Source: Nitriliruptorales bacterium (lineage in GTDB: Bacteria > Actinomycetota > Nitriliruptoria > Euzebyales > JAHELV01). From it: a stretch of DNA of 39,285 nt. Of the stretch, positions 7,192 to 15,899 are shown piece by piece. The stretch lies in contig JAHELV010000011.1 in assembly GCA_024644015.1 (NCBI GenBank), forward strand, positions 54,550 through 93,834, in the 5' to 3' direction. The notes under the pieces were generated by a model. It saw nothing but the letters and a program-made list of their open reading frames with translations, ran no database searches and was not told where the DNA came from. The position numbers were made by a program, and so were the translations under genes. Positions within the stretch are counted from its first letter, which is position 1, and every line of letters begins with the position of its first letter.

Positions 7192-10100
7192 ATGCACAGT
7201 TTCCTCGACACAATGCAGCGACGCGTCATCGTCCTCGACGGGGCGATGGGTACGTCTCTGCAGGCCCGTGACCTGGCGGATGCGGACTTCGACGGACTCG
7301 ACGGCTGCAACGAGGTGCTCGTGCGCACCCGTCCCGACATCGTCGCCGACGTGCACGCGCGCTTTCTCGCCGCCGGCTGTGACGCGGTGGAGACCAACAC
7401 GTTCGGCGGGGCGCCGTGGGTGCTCGACGAGTACGGCCTCGGTGACGACTGCGAGGAGCTGAACCGCGCCGCCGCCCAGATCGCCGCACAGGCGTGCGCC
7501 GATGCGCAAGCCGGCCGCGACGCCGGCCCCTGGGTCGTCGGTTCCATCGGTCCGGGCACCCGCTCGCCGACCCTGTCGCTGGGCAGGTCCCCCTCCGCCA
7601 CGGACCACCTGACCTACGACACGGCGGTCGACGGGTACGTACGGCAGGCGCGGGGGCTGCTCGCGGGTGGCGCGCAGGTCCTGCTGATCGAAACGTGCTA
7701 CGACCTGCTGCAGGCCAAGGCGGCGATCTGGGCCTGTCACCAGGCGCTGCAGGCTGAAGGCGTCGCGGCGCCCCTGCTGTGCTCGGTCACCATCGAGCAG
7801 GGCATGGGCACCATGCTGCTCGGCAGCGACATCAGCGCCGCGATCGCCGCGCTGGCACCGCTCGGGATCGACGTGCTGGGGGTGAACTGCGCGACCGGGC
7901 CGGCCGACATGCGCGAACCTGTTCGGCACCTGTCACGACACAGCCCGCTCCCACTGCTGGTGATACCCAACGCAGGCATTCCCGAGATGGTCGACGGCCG
8001 GCCGCACTACCGGCTGTCGGCCGAGGAACTGGCCGACGCCCACGCCGACTTCATCACCGACTACGGGGTCCAGATCGTCGGTGGCTGCTGTGGCACGACA
8101 CCCGACCACATGGCGACGGTCGTCGCGCGCTGCGGCTCCCTGGCCGCCGCGTCCCGCACGCCGACGACGCCGGCGAGCGTGGCCTCGCTGTACAGCGCGG
8201 CCGCCCTGCGCCAGGACACGTCGTTCCACATCATCGGCGAGCGGCTGAACGCCAACGGCTCCAAGCGCTTCAAGGAGCTGCTCCTGGCGGAGGACTGGGA
8301 CGGCATCACCCAGATGGCCAAAGACCAGGCACGCGGTGGCGCCCACTCGCTCGACGTCTGCGTGGACTACGTCGGCAGAGACGGTGCCGCGGACATGATC
8401 CAGGTCGTCGATCGGCTCGCCACCCAGTCGACACTGCCGCTCGTGCTCGACTCCACCGAGGTCGACGTGGTGGCCGCCGGGCTCCGACGGCTCGGTGGGC
8501 GAGCGGTCATCAACTCGGTCAACCTGGAAGACGGCCGGCGGAAAGCCGATCGATTGTTCCCGCTGGCACGGCAGTTCGGTGCCGCGCTGGTGGCACTGGC
8601 CATCGACGAGCAGGGCCAGGCGCGCACGGCGGACTGGAAGGTCGACGTCTGCCGCCGGATCGCCGACATCGCCGTCGACGACCACGGCCTGTCGCCGGAT
8701 GACCTGATCTTCGACACCCTGACGTTCCCGTTGGGCTCCGGACAGGAGGAGCTGCGCCGCGACGGCATCGCCACGCTCGAGGCCATCGAGCGGGTCAAAC
8801 TCGAGATCCCCGGGTGCCACACCGTGCTCGGCGTGTCCAACATCAGCTTCGGCCTGTCACCGGCGGCACGCCACACACTGAACTCGGTGTTCCTGCACGC
8901 TGCCGTACAGCGGGGCCTCGACGCGGCGATCGTCCACCCTGGCAGGATCCTGCCGCTGCACCTCATCGACGATGACGCCCGTCAGCTGTGCGAGGACCTG
9001 ATCTTCGACCGCCGGCACGGCGACTACGACCCGTTGCACGGGCTGATGGCGCACTTCGAAGGAGTGACGGAGGCGCGCGGCAACCGGCAGGACCTCGCGG
9101 AGCTGCCGCTGACCGAGCGCCTGGAGCGCAGGATCGTCGACGGCGAGCGCGACGGTATGGCCACCGATCTCGACGCGGCGATGCGGCACGGCATCCCGCC
9201 GCTGGACATCATCAACCTGCATCTGTTGGCGGGCATGAAGACCGTCGGCGACCTGTTCGGCGCCGGTCAGATGCAGCTGCCGTTCGTGCTGCAGTCGGCC
9301 GAGACGATGAAGGCGGCCGTGCGGCACCTCGAACCGCACCTGGAGCAGGCCGACAGCGGCGGCAAGGCGCGGGTGGTGCTGGCGACCGTGAAGGGCGACG
9401 TCCACGACATCGGCAAGAACCTCGTCGACATCATCCTGACCAACAACGGCTATGACGTCCGCAACCTGGGCATCAAGCAGCCGATCGACGCGATCATCGA
9501 CGCCGCCGAGCAGTTCTCGGCCGATGCGATCGGGCTGTCAGGCCTGCTGGTCAAGTCAACAGTGGTCATGCGTGACGACCTCGAAGAGCTGGCCCGCCGC
9601 GGCCTGGACCACTATCCGATCATGCTCGGCGGCGCTGCGCTGACCCGCGCCTATGTCGAGGACGATCTGCGGCGACGTTATCCGGGACCGTTGTTCTACT
9701 GCCGCGACGCTTTTGCCGGGCTGTCCGTCATGGATGCGCTGGTCGCCCACCGCACCGCCGGTGGTGCGCCCGCCGACTGGGGCCGCGGGGCACCGACCCG
9801 CCCGGCGCCGACCCGGCGGCGGGCCGTGGTCGAGGCTGCGGCCGGCGCCGCCGAGCGGTCCGACGTGTCGGTTGACGTGCCGCTACCGATCCCACCGTTC
9901 TGGGGCAGCCGCGTGCACCGCGGCGTGCCGCTCGAGACGGTCCTGCCGCTGCTCAACACCACCGCGTTGTTCCGCAACCAGTGGGGCTTCGGCCGGGATG
10001 ACACCGAGCAGGCGCTGGCCGCGCTGCGGCAGACCATCGAGCTCGTCCGGACCGAATCGCTGCTCGCACCGCAGGTCGCCTACGGCTACTTCGCGTGCAA

Positions 10101-10650
10101 CGGCGATGGCGACGATCTGCTGATCTACGAGGCACCGGACTCCGGCACGGTCGTCGCACGCTGGACGTTCCCGCGGCAGTCCGGTGGCCGGCGCCTGTGT
10201 GTCGCCGACTTCTTCCGGCCCGTGGAGTCCGGCGAGCGTGACGTGATCGCGTTGCAGTGCGTCACGGTCGGCGACCGGGTGAGCGAGCGTGCGGCGGAGC
10301 TGTTCGCAGCGGACCGCTACACCGACTACCTCTACCTTCACGGGCTCGGTGTCGAGACCGCCGAGGCACTCGCCGAGCACTGGCACGCCAGGGTGCGGGC
10401 CGAGCTGGGCATCTCCGGCGCCGACGCCACCACCGTGCAGGACCTGTTCCGTCAGGGCTACCAGGGTTCGCGATTCTCGTTCGGGTACGCGGCGTGCCCG
10501 GATCTCGAGATGCGGGAGCCGTTGATCGAGTTGCTCGACGCAGGACGCATCGGGGTTGTGCTGTCCGAGAGCTTCCAGTTACACCCCGAACAGTCCACTG
10601 ACGCATTCGTGGTGCACCATCCTCAGGCGCGGTACTTCAACGCACGTTAA
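7192..10650 (+). CDS. metH: Cobalamin-dependent methionine synthase
   Basis: This 1152-residue protein has the full MetH domain order. The homocysteine domain (about 1-325) opens with RRVIVLDGAMGTSLQ and has zinc ligands C233, C299 and C300 (GGCCGTTP). The methyltetrahydrofolate (pterin) domain (about 345-620) starts near FHIIGERLNANGSKRFKE. The cobalamin cap and Rossmann domains follow, with the B12-ligand motif DVHDIG and its His at residue 738. The reactivation (AdoMet) domain has FSFGYAACPDLEMREPL and the LSESFQLHPEQSTDAF end. It transfers the methyl group of 5-methyl-THF to homocysteine through methylcobalamin in the cytoplasm. The length is slightly shorter than the 1227 residues of E. 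coli MetH, with no domain missing. The ATG at 7192 starts the conserved part; upstream in-frame starts would add a nonconserved stretch. It stands alone between the small hypothetical gene and a DNA-binding protein gene. Confidence 0.97.
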   Translation: MHSFLDTMQRRVIVLDGAMGTSLQARDLADADFDGLDGCNEVLVRTRPDIVADVHARFLAAGCDAVETNTFGGAPWVLDEYGLGDDCEELNRAAAQIAAQACADAQAGRDAGPWVVGSIGPGTRSPTLSLGRSPSATDHLTYDTAVDGYVRQARGLLAGGAQVLLIETCYDLLQAKAAIWACHQALQAEGVAAPLLCSVTIEQGMGTMLLGSDISAAIAALAPLGIDVLGVNCATGPADMREPVRHLSRHSPLPLLVIPNAGIPEMVDGRPHYRLSAEELADAHADFITDYGVQIVGGCCGTTPDHMATVVARCGSLAAASRTPTTPASVASLYSAAALRQDTSFHIIGERLNANGSKRFKELLLAEDWDGITQMAKDQARGGAHSLDVCVDYVGRDGAADMIQVVDRLATQSTLPLVLDSTEVDVVAAGLRRLGGRAVINSVNLEDGRRKADRLFPLARQFGAALVALAIDEQGQARTADWKVDVCRRIADIAVDDHGLSPDDLIFDTLTFPLGSGQEELRRDGIATLEAIERVKLEIPGCHTVLGVSNISFGLSPAARHTLNSVFLHAAVQRGLDAAIVHPGRILPLHLIDDDARQLCEDLIFDRRHGDYDPLHGLMAHFEGVTEARGNRQDLAELPLTERLERRIVDGERDGMATDLDAAMRHGIPPLDIINLHLLAGMKTVGDLFGAGQMQLPFVLQSAETMKAAVRHLEPHLEQADSGGKARVVLATVKGDVHDIGKNLVDIILTNNGYDVRNLGIKQPIDAIIDAAEQFSADAIGLSGLLVKSTVVMRDDLEELARRGLDHYPIMLGGAALTRAYVEDDLRRRYPGPLFYCRDAFAGLSVMDALVAHRTAGGAPADWGRGAPTRPAPTRRRAVVEAAAGAAERSDVSVDVPLPIPPFWGSRVHRGVPLETVLPLLNTTALFRNQWGFGRDDTEQALAALRQTIELVRTESLLAPQVAYGYFACNGDGDDLLIYEAPDSGTVVARWTFPRQSGGRRLCVADFFRPVESGERDVIALQCVTVGDRVSERAAELFAADRYTDYLYLHGLGVETAEALAEHWHARVRAELGISGADATTVQDLFRQGYQGSRFSFGYAACPDLEMREPLIELLDAGRIGVVLSESFQLHPEQSTDAFVVHHPQARYFNAR

Positions 10651-10743
10651 GTCTTCGTGCTAGTATTCCTTGCGCAAACAGTTCTATCGGTTTCTGTCAC
10701 AACTACGAATACCCACGCGTGACACCAAACGAAAGCACCGGAC
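10651..10743 (+). promoter_or_regulatory. AT-rich promoter region of the winged-helix gene
   Basis: This 93-bp gap is visibly less GC-rich than its surroundings. TAGTAT at 10661-10666 is a good -10 candidate without a clear -35. The leader to the ATG at 10744 is then about 75 bases and contains GCGCAAA and CGAAAG just before the start. The low GC suggests a strong or regulated promoter. Confidence 0.4.
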
Positions 10744-11319
10744 ATGGCCAGTACGCAGGAATCGTCGGTACGTAACTATCTCCTCTCCATACGCAATCCG
10801 AGCGCGCTCCGCGACGACAGCGCGATCGCGACGCTGAACAGCAAGCTCGAGGAGTCCACCGACGAGCTCGAACGCCTCCAACTACGCCAGCAACTGCTCG
10901 ACGCCGAGAGCCCGGCTCTCGAGCGCTACGAGGACGCCTTCGTCGAACACGCCAAGCAGTGGGCCGAGCGTACGGGGATCAGCGCGGATGCGTTCCTCGC
11001 TGAAGGCGTGCCGGCAGCGGTGCTGCGCCGCGCCGGGTTCCGGGGTGTCGGTGCCGGACGTCGCCGCGGGGCTGCGACGCGTTCGACCGGCACGCGCACA
11101 ACGACGCGCAGCCGCGTCAGCTCCGACGAGGTTCGCGCGGCGATTCCCAGCGGCAGGTTCACCGTGAAGGACCTGCAGGAGCGCAGTGGCGCGTCAGCGG
11201 CCGTCGTTCGCCGCATCATCCAGGAAGAGGTCGAGTCGGGCAACGTGTCCGACGAGGGTGCCGATCCCGACCACAGCGGCCCAGGTCGGGCTCCGAACGT
11301 CTACAAGGGCGGCAAGTAG
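10744..11319 (+). CDS. Probable DNA-binding protein with C-terminal winged-helix-like domain
   Basis: I do not recognise a named family for this 191-residue protein. The first 90 residues are helical and charged (LNSKLEESTDELERLQLRQQLL, a short coiled-coil-like stretch, then WAERTGISADAFLAEGVPAAVL). A basic Ser/Thr/Arg linker follows at about 100-122 (RRRGAATRS...TTTRSR). The C-terminus (about 125-191) reads like a small helix-turn-helix: FTVKDLQERSGASAAVVRRIIQEEV, then a wing-like GPGRAPNVY. Layout and charge fit a nucleoid-associated or regulatory DNA-binding protein, with the N-terminus for oligomerisation. It is a single-gene unit with an AT-rich promoter and a strong hairpin 26 bp after the stop. 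Confidence 0.6.
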   Translation: MASTQESSVRNYLLSIRNPSALRDDSAIATLNSKLEESTDELERLQLRQQLLDAESPALERYEDAFVEHAKQWAERTGISADAFLAEGVPAAVLRRAGFRGVGAGRRRGAATRSTGTRTTTRSRVSSDEVRAAIPSGRFTVKDLQERSGASAAVVRRIIQEEVESGNVSDEGADPDHSGPGRAPNVYKGGK

Positions 11320-11344
11320 GCGCCCGCGAAGCGAACGTAATGCG

Positions 11345-11372
11345 GCTGTGGTGTTTGGTGACACCACAGCCA
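11345..11372 (+). terminator. Hairpin terminator after the winged-helix gene
   Basis: GGCTGTGGTGT (11345-11355) pairs perfectly with ACACCACAGCC (11362-11372) around a 6-base loop. There is no T-run, as often in GC-rich actinobacteria. The stretch from here to 11592 holds no gene I can support; TTGTCC near 11403 with TATGTC near 11425 is a weak promoter-like pair. Confidence 0.65.
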
Positions 11373-11592
11373 CCAGATACGGCGCGTTGACGTAGAGATG
11401 ATTGTCCTATTGGCCAGGTCTGTTATGTCGTGATGCTGCGGGCCGGCGCCAGCGCTGCAGGTCGCAACAAGAACCGCGCGGCCACCGCGCCAAACACCCC
11501 CGTCCAGAGTGATCATTGCGTCACATCACGTCATCCGCGGCATCACGACACCATCCGGTGGCCGCCCGACGCTTCGGAGCGTTCGGAGAACC

Positions 11593-11598
11593 TACGCT
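11593..11598 (+). promoter_or_regulatory. Candidate -10 element of the uORF/beta-propeller unit
   Basis: TACGCT lies seven bases before a GTG at 11606. The same hexamer precedes the tRNA-Pro and sirtuin genes in this window. No clear -35. Confidence 0.4.
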
Positions 11599-11605
11599 GG
11601 GGGCG

Positions 11606-11635
11606 GTGAAGCAACAACTGGTGCTGTCGCCGTGA
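11606..11635 (+). CDS. Nine-residue leaderless upstream ORF coupled to the beta-propeller gene
   Basis: GTG at 11606 opens a frame encoding MKQQLVLSP and ends with TGA at 11633-11635. That stop overlaps the GTG start of the next gene as GTGA. The start is seven bases after a TACGCT -10 candidate. Since the main gene has no ribosome-binding site before its GTG, this mini-ORF may deliver ribosomes by termination-reinitiation. It is an inference from sequence layout alone. Confidence 0.4.
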   Translation: MKQQLVLSP

Positions 11636-12804
11636 CGTGGGAGGAGCCGCCGCCACGCGTCCTCCGACGACCGTGGCTGCTGGCGGCCGGCGTGGGCGTC
11701 GCGGTGCTCGCCGCGCTCACGGTGCTCGTGCTCGTCGCGCGCGACGAGCCCCCGTCGGTCCTGACGGTCGGACCGACGCGACAGCCCGACGATCCCGGAC
11801 TCGCGTCAGCGGTCGACCCACGGGACTTCGTGCCAGAACGCCTTCCGCCGCTCGAGGTCGCAACCGAGCGCGCCGGTGACGGCGCGCTGCTGCCCGACCC
11901 GCCACAGGATCTGACGATCATCGCGGCCGACGACACCGGCCTGCAGATCGTCGACGCGGACACCGGGGACCAGCGTCGCGTCCAGGTGGTCCGTGGCGGG
12001 CCGGCCTCGCTGACCGAGACGTTGTTCGTGGTGGGCGACAGCGTCATCTTCGATGCGGACGCCGACGTCGTGCGGATCCGCGAAGGCGACGTGCGACCAC
12101 TGCGGGTCGCCGACAGCCACCGTGCCATCCGCACCATCGACGACCGGTCTGTCTGGGTGTTCGACAACTTCTCGCCCTTCGTCGAGGGTGTCGCATCGCG
12201 TGTGAGCTTCGACGACGGTGCCGTACGTCACCAGGTCCGCCTGCCGTCGGTCGCGCAACCGCTGGTGGGCACCGCTGACGGCCTCGTGGTCGGGGCGCCC
12301 GGCGCGATCTCGTACGTCTCGGCCGACGGCGACCGGCGGCTCGTCGCCCGCGGCATGGCGGTCGCAACCGACGGCGAGCGGCTTGCATGGCTGCAGTGCG
12401 CCGACGACATGTCGTGCGCGGTGATCCTCGGCACGCTCGACGACCCGGACCAGGTGCGTACCACGCTCGACCCGGCGGTGCTGCCCGCCGGCTTCTTCGG
12501 CCTGCCGACAGGCACGTTCTCACCGGACGGACGGTGGCTGGCGTTGCCCCTGTACCAGAGCCGGGGCAGGCGCGGCGTCGGACAGGTGACCGTGACCGTC
12601 CTCGACGCACGCACAGGTGCCCCGGTGTTCGGTGCTGACGGCTCGTCGCTCACACCGTTCAACACGCCGCTGGCCTGGAGCCCCGACAGCCAGTGGCTGG
12701 TCTTCATGTCCGACGCCGAACTGCGCGCGTGGCGCCCCGGTGCCGACAGGTCGACGGTCGTCGAGGCCGACCTGCGGGCCGTCCGCGCGCTGGCGGTCCG
12801 ATGA
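11632..12804 (+). CDS. Membrane-anchored beta-propeller (TolB/WD40-like) protein
   Basis: This 390-residue protein has one predicted transmembrane helix (about residues 15-38, WLLAAGVGVAVLAALTVLVLV) after a short cytoplasmic Arg-containing end, then an external domain. That domain has repeated beta-strand units: LTIIAADDTGLQIVDADTG, DVVRIREGDVRPL, and two late blades with the TolB-like FSPDGRWLALPL and WSPDSQWLVFMS. No catalytic motif is seen, so it is more likely a binding or scaffold protein than an enzyme. The GTG at 11632 is supported by coupling with a 9-codon ORF; an ATG at 11509 would place about 40 unsupported residues before the helix. Its stop overlaps the next gene start (ATGA), so the pair is co-translated. 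Function unknown. Confidence 0.7.
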   Translation: MTWEEPPPRVLRRPWLLAAGVGVAVLAALTVLVLVARDEPPSVLTVGPTRQPDDPGLASAVDPRDFVPERLPPLEVATERAGDGALLPDPPQDLTIIAADDTGLQIVDADTGDQRRVQVVRGGPASLTETLFVVGDSVIFDADADVVRIREGDVRPLRVADSHRAIRTIDDRSVWVFDNFSPFVEGVASRVSFDDGAVRHQVRLPSVAQPLVGTADGLVVGAPGAISYVSADGDRRLVARGMAVATDGERLAWLQCADDMSCAVILGTLDDPDQVRTTLDPAVLPAGFFGLPTGTFSPDGRWLALPLYQSRGRRGVGQVTVTVLDARTGAPVFGADGSSLTPFNTPLAWSPDSQWLVFMSDAELRAWRPGADRSTVVEADLRAVRALAVR

Positions 12805-14186
12805 GCCAGGCCGTCGACGTCGCCGTGCTCGGCGGCGGCCCCGCTGGACTTGGTGCCGCCTACCGCCTCGCCGGCTACGGCGCCGCGGCCGTCGTGCTCG
12901 AAGCAGGCGCGCGGGTCGGTGGCCTGGCGGGCAGCACCACCATCGGCGGGATGCGGGTCGACTTCGGCAGCCACCGCCTCCATCCGAGCGTGGCGCCCGA
13001 CATCCTGCGCGAGCTCGACGACCTGCCCGGCGTCGACCTCCAGCGTCGGATCCGGCGCGGTCGCATCCGGCTCGGCGGACGTTGGGTGGCGTTCCCTCTA
13101 CGCCTCGGCGACGCACTGCGACACCTGCCCCTGTCGCTGGCCGCCGGTATGGCGCGCGACGCCGTGCTCGCACCGCTGCGCACGGCGCGCACCGACACCT
13201 TCGACGAGGTGCTGCGCGCCGGTGTCGGTCCGACGCTGGGACAGCGCTTCTACTTCCCGTACGCCCGCAAGATCTGGGGCGTCGAGCCGTCGACGCTGTC
13301 GGGCGACCTGGCCAGGCGACGCGTCAGCGCGAACTCGGTGCTGACCATCGCCCGCCGTGCGCTGCGCGGCCGCGACGACCCACCGTGGTTCTGGTACCCG
13401 CGCACCGGGTTCGGCGCGATCGCCGAGGGGCTGGCGGCCGCCGCACGACGGCGAGGCGCCGACGTGCGCCTCGGCCAACGGGCGGTGCAGGTCGAGCGCA
13501 CGGCCACCGGCTGGCGCGTCCACGCTGCGGACGGCACCGTCGTGAACGCCCGGCACGTGTGGAGCACGCTGCCCGTCACTGTCCTGGCGACCCTGCTGAC
13601 GCCCGCGCCTCCGGCGGCTGTCCGGCGCGCGGCCGAGACCCTGCGATACCGCGCGATGGTGCTCGTCTACCTGGTCCTCGACCGTGAGCGGTACACCGCG
13701 TTCGACGCCCACTACCTGCCGGAGGAATGGACACCGGTCACGCGGATCTCCGAGCCCAAGAACTACCGCGACGGTCCGGATCCACACGGCACCACGGTGC
13801 TGTGCGCCGAGTTGCCCTGCGTGCCGTCCGACCCGTGGTGGACGCAGTCCGACGACGACCTCGCCGGCGTCGTGGCCGACGCCTGCGAGCGCGCGGGACT
13901 TCCGCGGCCTCGTCCCCGCGAGATCACGGTGCGGCGCCGCCGCAGCGCGTACCCGGTCGCGACCGCCGAGAGCGTCGCGCAACTCGAACGCGTCGAACAG
14001 TGGACCGCCGGGCTGCCCGACCTGTTGACGTTCGGGCGCCAGGGCCTGTTCGCCCACGACAACTCCCACCACGCACTGGCGATGGCATGGGCCGCGGCCG
14101 ACGCGTGGTCGTCCGCCGGCGGCCTCGACGCAGCGGCGTGGGCGGCTGCCCGCCGGCGGTTCCGCGCCCACGTCGTAGAGGACTGA
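12801..14186 (+). CDS. FAD-dependent oxidoreductase (protoporphyrinogen oxidase / UDP-galactopyranose mutase-like)
   Basis: This 461-residue protein begins with a dinucleotide-binding fold: VAVLGGGPAGLGAAYRLAGYG, then VVLEAGARVGGLAGS, the second FAD contact. DFGSHRLHPSVAPDIL and the mid-protein FYFPYARKIWGVEPSTLSGDLARRR match flavoenzymes annotated as amine-oxidase or protoporphyrinogen-oxidase-like, often found in glycan or lipid clusters. The C-terminal FGRQGLFAHDNSHHALAMAWAAADAW is the final FAD-binding segment (G...D...N..A...G type). The substrate is not deducible; a heme role is unlikely because no other heme gene is near. It overlaps the beta-propeller gene by four bases (ATGA), so the two probably act together. 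The 79-bp gap after it, before the converging pckA, has only a weak GCCGG/CCGGC hairpin. Confidence 0.8.
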   Translation: MSQAVDVAVLGGGPAGLGAAYRLAGYGAAAVVLEAGARVGGLAGSTTIGGMRVDFGSHRLHPSVAPDILRELDDLPGVDLQRRIRRGRIRLGGRWVAFPLRLGDALRHLPLSLAAGMARDAVLAPLRTARTDTFDEVLRAGVGPTLGQRFYFPYARKIWGVEPSTLSGDLARRRVSANSVLTIARRALRGRDDPPWFWYPRTGFGAIAEGLAAAARRRGADVRLGQRAVQVERTATGWRVHAADGTVVNARHVWSTLPVTVLATLLTPAPPAAVRRAAETLRYRAMVLVYLVLDRERYTAFDAHYLPEEWTPVTRISEPKNYRDGPDPHGTTVLCAELPCVPSDPWWTQSDDDLAGVVADACERAGLPRPRPREITVRRRRSAYPVATAESVAQLERVEQWTAGLPDLLTFGRQGLFAHDNSHHALAMAWAAADAWSSAGGLDAAAWAAARRRFRAHVVED

Positions 14187-14265
14187 TGGGTCACCCGACG
14201 GATGGATCGACCCGCGTCAGGATGTCGCGACCCCGCTGTGACACCGCCGGTCTGGCGCCGGCACG

Positions 14266-15810
14266 TCAACCCAGGGCCGCGCGGACCTCCTCGTCGAGAC
14301 CGGCGTGTCCAGCGATGTACTCCGCACGCTCACGTTTGATCTGAGACACGCGTGCCGCGTAGGCGTCCTCACGTCCCTGCGCGGCGTAGCGCAACCGTGG
14401 GTTCAACAACTCGGGGTCGTCGATGCCCGGGACCTCCTCGGCGATCCAATAGCCGAAGTCGGGATCCGGCACCCACCGGGCGGTGTCCTCGGCGATCGCC
14501 TTCACGATCGCCGACGAGTGCGCGATCTGCACCGGCTTGCCGCCGTCCGGGTCGTCGGGTCCGCCGATCTCACCCGTGTTCAGGACATACACGCCGAAGT
14601 CGTAGTCCATCGAACGGATGAGCTCGCCGAGACGATTGCCCTGCATGTGGTCGTGCTGGAGGAAGAACGGGTTGGTCCCCGGCACCCGCAGCGCCTTGCC
14701 CGCTTCGGCCTTGCCGCCCGCCGACGTACCACGTGTCTCGCCGAGCATGAAGTACGCGACGGCCTGCTCGATCGACGTCATGCGGGTCACGGCCGGCACG
14801 ATGTTGTTGTTGCGGTTGAGGATCAGCAGGAAATCGGCGCGGCCGAGCTTGCGCGGATCGAAGTGGGGGATGTCGGCCAGCCCGAACGTTCCCCGCCCGT
14901 TCTTGGTGTGGCTCGCGTCGGCAAAGTCGACGGTGCCGTCTTCGTACACCGCGACGTTCTCGAGCCAGCTGCCCGGCGACGTGAGCGCCCGGTGGATGGT
15001 GGGCTCGTGACGCGGATCAAGGCTGAACGTCTTCGCGAAGCAGCCGTTCTCGGTCGAGTGGACCGCACCACCCGAGGCGAGTGCGACGAAGTCGTCCTGC
15101 ACCGGCAGCGAGTTGTTCTGCCGGGTGAACGTCGTCGTGGTCTTGCCGGTGCCCGACAGCCCGACGATCAGCGCGACACGGTCGCCGTCTGGCGTGGGGA
15201 TCACCTTGGCTCCGGAGTGCATGGCCAGGCCGCCGCGCTGGTAGACCCATTCGTTCCACATCCGCAGCGCACCCATCTTCGACTCGCCGAAGTAGTCGGC
15301 GCCGGAGACGCGCGTCACCCAGTTGTCCAGGTCGATCGCGATGACACGGCCGTCCGGATACTCCGGGGTCGGCAGCGTGGGCGTGTAGATGACGGTGAAG
15401 GCGTGCGCGGGGTCCCACTGCTCGTCGGGCGGGAAGTACAGCTGCCGCTGCATGGCCGGGATGTTCGCGGCCGACCGCTCGATGTACAGCTGGGCGGGCA
15501 CCCGGAACGACGAGCCCTCCGGACCGATGAACCCACGCATCGCAATCATGTCGCAGCCCGCGATGTGCGCGTCCTGCGCACGCGCCAGCGTGTCGAAGTC
15601 GCGGCGGGTCATCGTCTGCTTCGACGTGCGGTCGGGCTCGTCGGTGGAGATGTACGTCGATCCCGCCGAGCGAGCGGTGACCCGGGTCATGACGCTGTAG
15701 TTGCCATGCTGCGTCCGTATGGCGTTGGGCATGTCATCGACCCACCGACGCAGTTCCTCCTCGGTCGGATTGTCTGTAACGCTCCGCGCGACCGGCAGCT
15801 CAACAGACAT
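14266..15810 (-). CDS. pckA: ATP-type phosphoenolpyruvate carboxykinase (divergent)
   Basis: This 514-residue protein should convert oxaloacetate + ATP to PEP + CO2 + ADP, the gluconeogenic entry reaction, in the cytoplasm. It has the P-loop GLSGTGKT at 217-224, a YFGESKMG segment at 173-180 in place of the usual Y-G-E-M-K-K-G, an AMHSGA stretch for M-H-C-S-A, and NGCFAKT for the G-G-C-Y-A-K-x metal/PEP region. The kinase-2 motif is VQDD at 237-240 rather than the usual G-D-D-E-H-G-W. The fold assignment is therefore good but the subfamily is divergent, and many actinobacteria use the unrelated GTP enzyme instead. A strong Shine-Dalgarno (AGGAGGGG) precedes the ATG at 15810. It lies 89 bp after the FG-GAP-like gene on the same strand, so co-transcription is possible. 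Confidence 0.87.
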   Translation of the reverse strand: MSVELPVARSVTDNPTEEELRRWVDDMPNAIRTQHGNYSVMTRVTARSAGSTYISTDEPDRTSKQTMTRRDFDTLARAQDAHIAGCDMIAMRGFIGPEGSSFRVPAQLYIERSAANIPAMQRQLYFPPDEQWDPAHAFTVIYTPTLPTPEYPDGRVIAIDLDNWVTRVSGADYFGESKMGALRMWNEWVYQRGGLAMHSGAKVIPTPDGDRVALIVGLSGTGKTTTTFTRQNNSLPVQDDFVALASGGAVHSTENGCFAKTFSLDPRHEPTIHRALTSPGSWLENVAVYEDGTVDFADASHTKNGRGTFGLADIPHFDPRKLGRADFLLILNRNNNIVPAVTRMTSIEQAVAYFMLGETRGTSAGGKAEAGKALRVPGTNPFFLQHDHMQGNRLGELIRSMDYDFGVYVLNTGEIGGPDDPDGGKPVQIAHSSAIVKAIAEDTARWVPDPDFGYWIAEEVPGIDDPELLNPRLRYAAQGREDAYAARVSQIKRERAEYIAGHAGLDEEVRAALG

Positions 15811-15899
15811 TGCCCGATCCCCTCCTCGTGCTCGTCAGGTCCGACACCGCTCCTATCGGATTCCCCGACGCGCCGATCCCAACCGTCGCACCGGCCGCC

